This document shows, piece by piece, positions 58,649-64,000 of a stretch of 64,000 nucleotides of DNA. A program made the translations under genes and the position numbers. This stretch comes from Chloroflexota bacterium (GTDB taxonomy: Bacteria > Chloroflexota > Chloroflexia > Chloroheliales > Chloroheliaceae). The DNA lies in assembly GCA_028287745.1 (NCBI GenBank), contig JAQBPB010000115.1, positions 35,149-99,148 on the forward strand. The letters are read 5' to 3'. The notes beneath the pieces are model-generated. The model was not told where the DNA came from. It made no database searches and was given only the letters and a program-made list of their open reading frames with translations. Position 1 is the first letter of the stretch. Each line of letters begins with the position of its first letter.

Positions 58649-60046
58649 CTAGATTTGCCAGCCGGAAGCCGGTATCAGGCTTGCCACATTTTCAATATGC
58701 CGGTCCACTACTTCCGGCCACCACCCTGCGACCGGCTGGCCCTGCCAGCCCAGCCTGCTTAAAAAATACTCCATGAAATCGCCATTTTCAAACAGCCCGT
58801 GTAAATAGGCGCCGCTCAGGTGGTCCTGCTGCCAGCCTAAATCCTCCGGCAGGAAGGGTCCGGCACCCGGCCCGGCCAGGGTCTTTCCATGGTGAATCTC
58901 ATATCCGCGCAGCCGTTTATTTTGCCAGTTTAACTCGCGCTGGCGGGTATTCTTCTCCGGCATTAGTTCGGTCGTTACGTCTAATAAACCCAGACCTGCA
59001 ATATTACCGCTCTCAAGGTTTGCGGGGTCGGCGATAAAGTGGCCCAGCATTTGTAACCCACCGCAAATACCCAGGATTTCAGTGCCACTCGCGGCGGCCT
59101 TTTTGATTTCTCCGGCCAGTCCGGTGGCTTGCAGGTAACGCAAGCTTTCGGCGGTATTCTTGCTGCCCGGTAAAATAACGGCCTGAAAACGGTCCAGGCG
59201 CTCGAAATCTCTGACCGGGACCAGGTTCACCCCCGGTTGATGGAACAAAGGGTCAAATTCATCCAGGTTGCTGGCATAGGGGTAAACCACTAAAGCCAGG
59301 TTAATCTCGCCCGGCCGGAAATTCGCCCGGTGGAAAAACGAGTCTTCTTCCGGCAGGGCGTGGCGGGTGTAGGGCAGCAGGCTGACCGTGGGGATGCCGG
59401 TTTTCTCCTGCAACCAGGCGGTCGCGTTGCCCAGCAGGGTAGGGTCACCCCGGAACTTGTTCAACACAAAGCCCTTGATTAGGGCCTGTTCGGCCGGTTC
59501 CAGGCAGGCCCAGGTCCCCAGGAGATGGGCGAACGCGCCGCCCCGGTCAATATCGGCTACCAGGTAAACTTCGGCCTGGCATTCCAGGGCGACCCGCATA
59601 TTTACAATGTCGCTGTCCCGCAGGTTAATTTCCGCCGGACTGCCCGCTCCCTCGATCACTATCTGGTCGTAATCAGCCATTAAGCTGTGGAGCGAGTCCC
59701 GGACGGACGGCCACAGGAACTGCTTGCGTTCCAGCCAGGGTTTTCGGCTGATTTCGGCATCATAGCGGCCAAGCACAATCACCTGGCTGTAAGTATCGGC
59801 GCTGGGCTTAAGCAGCACCGGGTTCATACGGGCCTGGGGCACTGTTCGGGCCGCCTGGGCTTGCAGGTACTGGGCGCGGCCTATTTCCAGGCCGTCCGGT
59901 GTTATCGCGGCGTTATTGCTCATGTTTTGGGCCTTAAACGGCGCAACCTTCACACCCCGGTTGGCAAAATGGCGGCACAGGGCAGTCACCAGAAAGGATT
60001 TACCGGCGTCACTGGTGCATCCCATTATCATTATAGGAGGGTTCAT
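58649..60046 (-). CDS. cobQ: Cobyric acid synthase
   Basis: Amidates adenosyl-cobyrinic a,c-diamide at four positions (b, d, e, g) using glutamine. The 465-residue protein has a DTBS-like ATPase domain (MIMGCTSDAGKSFLVTAL, MNPVLLKPSADTYSQVI, IVIEGAGSPAEINL) and a class I glutamine amidotransferase domain with the nucleophile in ILGICGGLQMLG and the His in SGAYLHGLFENGDF. First gene of the cobQ-cbiB-cobD operon. Ribosome binding site weak. Upstream is a structured, GC-rich leader. Confidence 0.95.
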   Translation of the reverse strand: MNPPIMIMGCTSDAGKSFLVTALCRHFANRGVKVAPFKAQNMSNNAAITPDGLEIGRAQYLQAQAARTVPQARMNPVLLKPSADTYSQVIVLGRYDAEISRKPWLERKQFLWPSVRDSLHSLMADYDQIVIEGAGSPAEINLRDSDIVNMRVALECQAEVYLVADIDRGGAFAHLLGTWACLEPAEQALIKGFVLNKFRGDPTLLGNATAWLQEKTGIPTVSLLPYTRHALPEEDSFFHRANFRPGEINLALVVYPYASNLDEFDPLFHQPGVNLVPVRDFERLDRFQAVILPGSKNTAESLRYLQATGLAGEIKKAAASGTEILGICGGLQMLGHFIADPANLESGNIAGLGLLDVTTELMPEKNTRQRELNWQNKRLRGYEIHHGKTLAGPGAGPFLPEDLGWQQDHLSGAYLHGLFENGDFMEYFLSRLGWQGQPVAGWWPEVVDRHIENVASLIPASGWQI

Positions 60047-60405
60047 CTAATTTCTATCTACCATATTTCACGGAAAAATTCATGGAAAAGCGGCCACATA
60101 AGCCGGTTAAAAGCCTTCAGGGCTGGCCGGTTGGCGTTCATTCCGGCCTCATCCCACCCTGGTTTATAAACTCCCGGTAAGCGAGTGAGTGCCGGGTACT
60201 TACGGCAGGTCAACCCATACCCGTTCCGGCCAGAATAGTTTTACCCGTTGCACAACCTCTTTATTATTTGAACCTCCGTATGTTAGCATACTAAGGGGCC
60301 TGTTACCTTACTTTCTTGCCTGTAAATTTTGGCATCCCGGACTTTGAACCGTCTGCAACATTGACCTTTCGCCATAATAACTTTACATAACTTTATGAGA
60401 GAAAC
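60047..60405. other. 359-base divergent region with structured leader upstream of cobQ
   Basis: On the minus strand 60060-60230 is GC-rich and holds several stems, including CCCGG / CCGGG (near 60164-60188) and GGCCGG / CCGGCC (near 60124-60148). It contains GACCTGCC, which ends the B12 box of cobalamin riboswitches, but the core CCCGC-ACTG and GGTGxAAxCC parts are missing. A short open frame (60058-60141, ending REIW) lies in it with a GAGG ahead. A 14-base palindrome (GTATG TTAG CATAC, 60278-60291) lies further upstream. Confidence 0.45.
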
Positions 60406-62196
60406 ATGTTAATCGTTATACTACTCTGGGTCTATGCGCTGGTCTTATCTTACCTGGCAGGACTGGCGGGTATCCGGTTTTTAACCTGGCGCTTGAAGCC
60501 GGTTAATTTTCAATTTCCGGCTCTGCCGCTTACCTGCCTGGTAGGTCTTGCCCTGATTTCTTTTGGCCTCCAATATTTTACCTTCTTTACCGGAATAGGG
60601 GCCTTCGTACACCTGGCGGTAGTTGCTTTAGCCAGTATTTTTACTATTACTAATTTTAGATTTCTAGGCCAGGCCAATCAAGTCTATCTTGCCCGGTTTT
60701 CCACTATAAGTAAGCCAGTATTTTTACTTTTCTTCCTGACCTTTAGCATTACCCTTATTCGCGCTACCGACGCACCCACAAATTATGACTCCGGGCTTTA
60801 TCACCTCCAGGCTATAAAATGGCTGGAACAGTACCCGGTTGTACCCGGTTTAGGCAACCTTCACGGTCGTTTAGCCTTTAACTCTTTGTGGTTCTTACCT
60901 TCGGCCTTTTTCTCCCCGGCTTATGCCGGTCTGGCACCGGTAAGTATCCTTAACAGCTTTTGCTTCCTGTTGACTATGGCTTTTTTCCTCTCCGGGTTTA
61001 TTAAGACAACAGGCACAAGGTCTTTCCTTGGCACCCTGGCAAGGTTGCTTCTTTTTGGGTTAATTGGCCTGGGTATAGCTGGTAATTCCTATTCGCAGCT
61101 TTCTTCCCCTGGCACAGACCTGCTGGCACTTTTGCTAATCCCGCTAATTCTGGTCCTGGCCCTGGATACGGTCGAGGATTGGGAAAGGGGATTGTCCAAT
61201 TTAACAACCTGGGTAATTTTAGTGCTTTCCATCTTTTTAGTCCTGGGAAAGCTTTCTACTTTACCCATTTTGTTTGTGCCCTTTTACTTTCTATTAAGAG
61301 CTTACCAACCAGGCTTCGCCAGGCTATTTCTCCTGGTTTCAGGCTTAACATTCTGGTCACTACCCTATTTCGTTCGAAATATTATTCTTTCGGGTTACCT
61401 GGTCTATCCCTTTCCGGGACTTGACTTGTTTAATTTCGATTGGAAAATCCCCCTGGCGGAAGTTATTAGTGAAAAGAACTGGATAGAAAGTTGGGCCAGG
61501 ATTCCGGCCAGAGACCAGGCTGAAGTACTTAGTTTACCTTTTGGTGAGTGGGCGCAAGTCTGGTTCACCAACCAATCTGTGCTGAATAAGTTTTTGCTTA
61601 TTAGTCTTGTCGCCCTGACCGTTTTTCACCTGGCGCGTTTTCTCTTTAGCTACAGCAGGAAAACCACTGTTTTGAACAGTTACAGACCTTTCTGGTACCT
61701 GTATCTTGTGATGTATTTAAGCGTTATTTACTGGTTCCAGACTGCGCCGGACTTCCGGTTTGGCTATGGCTTTCTTATTTCCTTACTTATCTTACTGATT
61801 TTGCCAGTTGCGAAAATTAATCCGGCATTTCTCTCTAAAATCAGGCTTAAACCGGCCTTCCTGCTGGGCCTGGTAACCTGGCAAGTACTGTTTCTTGCCC
61901 TGACTTTGGTTTTAAGACCGCTCCAGGACGTACTTACTGTGCCTTATGGCCCGGAGGTTGTCGCGCTAAAATCTAGCGTTGTGCGGGAAATTACCGTTTA
62001 TTTTCCGGCTACGGGCGATCAATGCTGGAATAGTGCTATACCCTGTACGCCTTATTACCGGGCAGGATTGGGCCTGCGGGACGGTACGCTGTCCAGTGGC
62101 TTTACCGCTTACTGTAAAGCTTCCAATTGTATCGTGCCGCCCGGCGCACAGCCGGATATTCCAGATACCTCTACCTGGCCCCACTATCTAAAGTAA
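60406..62196 (+). CDS. Polytopic membrane protein, LIC_10190-like
   Basis: The 596-residue protein has about 12-14 hydrophobic helices and resembles the LIC_10190 family of unknown function, as I recall it. The most conserved-looking part is the loop after helix 4: NYDSGLYHLQAIKWLEQYP, then VVPGLGNLHGRLAFNSLWF. The layout (conserved Asp, Tyr and His at the outer face) is reminiscent of C-type lipid-linked glycosyltransferases such as GT39/ArnT, but this is only inference. The C terminus (about 520-596) is an extracytoplasmic tail with four Cys (QCWNSAIPCTPYY, KASNCIVPP). It stands alone; divergent from cobQ. Confidence 0.72.
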   Translation: MLIVILLWVYALVLSYLAGLAGIRFLTWRLKPVNFQFPALPLTCLVGLALISFGLQYFTFFTGIGAFVHLAVVALASIFTITNFRFLGQANQVYLARFSTISKPVFLLFFLTFSITLIRATDAPTNYDSGLYHLQAIKWLEQYPVVPGLGNLHGRLAFNSLWFLPSAFFSPAYAGLAPVSILNSFCFLLTMAFFLSGFIKTTGTRSFLGTLARLLLFGLIGLGIAGNSYSQLSSPGTDLLALLLIPLILVLALDTVEDWERGLSNLTTWVILVLSIFLVLGKLSTLPILFVPFYFLLRAYQPGFARLFLLVSGLTFWSLPYFVRNIILSGYLVYPFPGLDLFNFDWKIPLAEVISEKNWIESWARIPARDQAEVLSLPFGEWAQVWFTNQSVLNKFLLISLVALTVFHLARFLFSYSRKTTVLNSYRPFWYLYLVMYLSVIYWFQTAPDFRFGYGFLISLLILLILPVAKINPAFLSKIRLKPAFLLGLVTWQVLFLALTLVLRPLQDVLTVPYGPEVVALKSSVVREITVYFPATGDQCWNSAIPCTPYYRAGLGLRDGTLSSGFTAYCKASNCIVPPGAQPDIPDTSTWPHYLK

Positions 62197-62231
62197 AAAC
62201 GGGCCAGCCTTTTGCAAGGTGGCCCGTTTCG
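62195..62231. terminator. Bidirectional terminator
   Basis: Stem AAACGGGCCA / TGGCCCGTTT with an inner CCTT / AAGG; on the minus strand it is followed by TTTAC, on the plus strand by TCGTGG. It lies between the convergent membrane-protein genes. Confidence 0.75.
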
Positions 62232-62250
62232 TGGGTAATACAGGATACCG

Positions 62251-62949
62251 TTATACCGGCAAGCTTCCGGAAACCTTGGGTAAAGGTTTTTTCCTGGGAT
62301 CTTCTACCCGGAAGGTCCAGAAGCCCAGTTCAACCGACGGTCCAAGAGCAAAGGCGATAAACAGGGTTCCCAGGCCCATTGGCCCGCCGAGGAGCCACCC
62401 GACCAGGCAGACACTGATTTCGATAATCGTCCGGCATACCGCTACTCGCCAGCCGGTCTTCCGGCTAAGTCCCAGCATAAATCCATCCCGCGGCCCTGAA
62501 CCCATCCCGGCTTTGATATATAGCCCTGAACCCATCCCAATTACCAGCGCGCCACCTATCAGAAGCAGCACCTGTGCCCAAAGGCCCCAGGAAGTAACTG
62601 CCGGTACCCAGTTCCAGTTCAAGAGTTGGTCTGCCCAGAAACCGATCATCAACATATTCATGATCGTAGCCAGGCCAGGTTTGATTCCCAGAAAAAAGCC
62701 TATTCCAATTATTACCAGTCCGGTTACCTGGCTGCTCTGTCCGAATGTTAGCGGGGTATGGAGGCTTAAGCCCCAATGAAACACGTCCCATGAGACAAAC
62801 CCGATGTTTGCTTTGACAACCATGATCGAGCCATAGGCAAACAAAAAGAGACCGAGATTTAGAATGAGAAATCGAAAAGCAAAATCCTGCGGGTTCTTCC
62901 AGCCTGGTGAAAGCACAAAGTTTTTCAAAATACCTGTAATCCTGCACAT
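62251..62949 (-). CDS. YczE/YitT-type membrane protein
   Basis: The 232-residue protein has five hydrophobic segments and the family pattern: GLFLFAYGSIMVVKANIGFVSWDVFHWGLS, then GFFLGIKPGLATIMNMLMIG, GSGLYIKAGMGSGPRDGFMLGLSRKTGW and LLGGPMGLGTLFIAFALG. Function unknown; relatives are called YczE or YyaS/YitT-like, possibly transporters. It is monocistronic. The C-terminal tail is basic. Start ATG at 62949. Confidence 0.82.
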   Translation of the reverse strand: MCRITGILKNFVLSPGWKNPQDFAFRFLILNLGLFLFAYGSIMVVKANIGFVSWDVFHWGLSLHTPLTFGQSSQVTGLVIIGIGFFLGIKPGLATIMNMLMIGFWADQLLNWNWVPAVTSWGLWAQVLLLIGGALVIGMGSGLYIKAGMGSGPRDGFMLGLSRKTGWRVAVCRTIIEISVCLVGWLLGGPMGLGTLFIAFALGPSVELGFWTFRVEDPRKKPLPKVSGSLPV

Positions 62950-63330
62950 ACAACAAATAATTCAATAGGCCCTGGGATACATGATAGCAGACCAGGGTGA
63001 GGGACTTATAGGCAAAAATGCTTATTAGGAAAGTTATTCAGGGCCAGTAGTACCTGTAATAAATATCTTGAAAAGAAAATCTTATTAGGATAAAAGTAAA
63101 TCAAAACTACTTTTAGATATGATGTCTACATATTTAGTTATAACCTTCTCATTTACGCTAAATTTAAAGGAATGTTGGCCGGAATTTTGCCAAATATTGA
63201 ACCTGAGAAATAGCATAGCTGGTAGCTCATGGAATTGCAGCTTCTTGGCAGCGCTGTTTGGAGTGACTAAAGCCGGTTACTTCCAGGACCCGGTTATTCT
63301 CGGCTTTTATGGATTAGAAAGGAAGAATCT
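62950..63330. other. 381-base intergenic region, no clear gene
   Basis: AT-rich, with an 85-residue plus-strand tracked ORF (63119-63376) that overlaps the next gene and has no motif, no ribosome binding site and mixed codon use. It was not called. No regulatory signal stands out. Confidence 0.4.
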
Positions 63331-63564
63331 ATGGAAACTAACAGCAAGGCAGCAAACCCGATTATTGACCTGGTGACAATTGTCCTGACCCTTGTTTCAA
63401 TTGTCTTATCCCAGATTTTGTTCTATTCGGGTAAAAAGGAACTTGGGATTTTTATTGGCCTGTGGCCGCCGACCTTTGTAGCCCTGGGAACCTTGTTCAA
63501 ACAAACTTATGGCAAACCGGGTGAGTCGCCTGATCTGCCTATGAAGAACATGGGTAACTCCTAA
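63331..63564 (+). CDS. Small membrane protein, unknown function
   Basis: The 77-residue protein has two hydrophobic stretches (PIIDLVTIVLTLVSIVLSQILF and GIFIGLWPPTFVALGTLF) separated by a short charged loop (YSGKKEL), and a polar tail (KPGESPDLPMKNMGNS). AAAGGAAG lies six bases before the ATG and a terminator follows the gene, which supports expression. No family was recognised. It stands alone between the YczE-like gene and the rRNA operon. Confidence 0.65.
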   Translation: METNSKAANPIIDLVTIVLTLVSIVLSQILFYSGKKELGIFIGLWPPTFVALGTLFKQTYGKPGESPDLPMKNMGNS

Positions 63565-63898
63565 TCTCCGGCCTGCAAAACCCTGGAAGGGTAAAAGGGA
63601 TTGCAGCACCGGCAAGAGTTCGCCTTAACCGGCCTTGAGTAACGATAATAAGTGGCAGGGTATAGCAATATGCCCTGTCATTTATTGTTTATAAACTTCT
63701 TATGAAGTAGGGCCGGTCAGAAAGTAATGCTTTACATAAGATATCAAAAAGGGAAGTAATGGAAGAATTTAGGAGAGGGAAAGTTTAAAGCTAATATGAA
63801 TGTTGCGAATGATATTAGAAAGTAATTTATGAAGAGAGGAATTGGAATGGGAGAAAAAATATTATTCTATTACATAAAATGTTATGAAAAGAAAAAAG
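63565..63898 (+). terminator. Region between small membrane protein and 5S rRNA, with terminator at 63651-63690
   Basis: A stem GGCAGGGTAT / ATGCCCTGTC (two G-U pairs) followed by ATTTATTGTTT (63654-63690) ends the small gene. The rest is AT-rich with no ORF. T-rich sequence at 63886-63897 (minus strand GCTTTTTTCTTTTC) ends the rRNA operon. Confidence 0.65.
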
Positions 63899-64000
63899 CC
63901 GCAGCGGCCTATCTTCGCAAGCCCCTGCGAGCTAACTATTGTCAGCGCTGTAGCGTTTCACTGCCAGGTTCGGGATGGATCTGGGTGGGTCCGCTACGCT
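63899..64000 (-). rRNA. rrf: 5S ribosomal RNA (partial, 5' end beyond the window)
   Basis: On the minus strand the sequence contains GATCCATCCCGAACCTGGCAG and AGTGAAACGCTACAGCGC, the conserved 5S loop and helix III core, and ends GATAGGCCGCTGC followed by a T run. About 100 of the usual 115-120 bases are inside the window. As the 3'-most gene of an rRNA operon, 23S and 16S rRNA are expected just to the right. Confidence 0.92.

Noticed and set aside
60060-60260. A classical cobalamin riboswitch upstream of cobQ
   Set aside because: Only GACCTGCC matches; the required GGTGxAAxCC and CCCGC-ACTG core is not present, so it is reported only as a structured leader.
63119-63376. An 85-residue plus-strand ORF before the small membrane protein
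   Set aside because: Overlaps the better supported gene at 63331 in another frame and has no ribosome binding site.

Overview
The window looks like a bacterial chromosome segment of moderate GC, most likely from the phylum Chloroflexota (inference). Three things point there: lipoproteins and surface proteins with long Ala/Thr- or Pro/Gly-rich linkers, a secreted glycosidase with a C-terminal pair of the FPETGH...GFPITEEF type repeats that I associate with Chloroflexota, and an overall housekeeping set without phage or plasmid genes. No integrase, intact insertion sequence, CRISPR array or tRNA was seen. The right edge enters an rRNA operon: a partial 5S rRNA lies on the minus strand.

Layout. 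0-8 kb: the end of an ABC exporter, a tandem rhodanese protein, a PAS sensor kinase with an eroded ATPase domain, two paralogous membrane-anchored proteins, a NUDT19-like Nudix hydrolase and a NarL-type histidine kinase. 8-14 kb: phosphofructokinase, then a short operon of threonine ammonia-lyase, trans-3-hydroxy-L-proline dehydratase and a molybdopterin oxidoreductase, introduced by a 12-codon upstream ORF and a hairpin over the ribosome binding site. 14-21 kb: Cys-rich copper-storage-like protein, MOSC protein, uracil-DNA glycosylase, galK-gmk, thioredoxin, queD with a DUF366 gene, and an A-type Fe-S carrier-like protein. 21-31 kb: secreted GH5-like enzyme, RDD protein, acyl-CoA synthetase, a small double-glycine peptide gene, lysS, greA and an enoyl-CoA hydratase with a large insertion. 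31-41 kb: XRE regulator, queA-ruvB, a candidate structured RNA, a DUF4032-like protein, two broken genes, a glycosyltransferase, dehydrogenase, hydrolase, acetyltransferase and HNH genes.

41-52 kb is a minus-strand respiratory complex I operon, nuoG-H-I-J-K-(DinB-like)-L-M-N; nuoA-F are not in the window. 52-56 kb: mscL and a phnD-phnC-phnE phosphonate/phosphate-type ABC importer with a terminator-like hairpin between phnD and phnC. 56-60 kb: cobQ-cbiB-cobD for late cobalamin assembly. 60-64 kb: a LIC_10190-like polytopic membrane protein, a YczE-type membrane protein, a small membrane protein and 5S rRNA.

The strongest unusual signals are: (1) the leader ORF plus Shine-Dalgarno hairpin at the threonine ammonia-lyase gene; (2) an orphan promoter, structured region and terminator at 34.3-34.64 kb that looks like a small RNA gene; (3) a lone Gly-Gly leader peptide gene at 26.5 kb; (4) a dehydrogenase gene broken by a 207-bp in-frame tandem duplication plus a nonsense change; (5) several family members with missing catalytic residues or large insertions. 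All calls are from reading the sequence; no database search was run.
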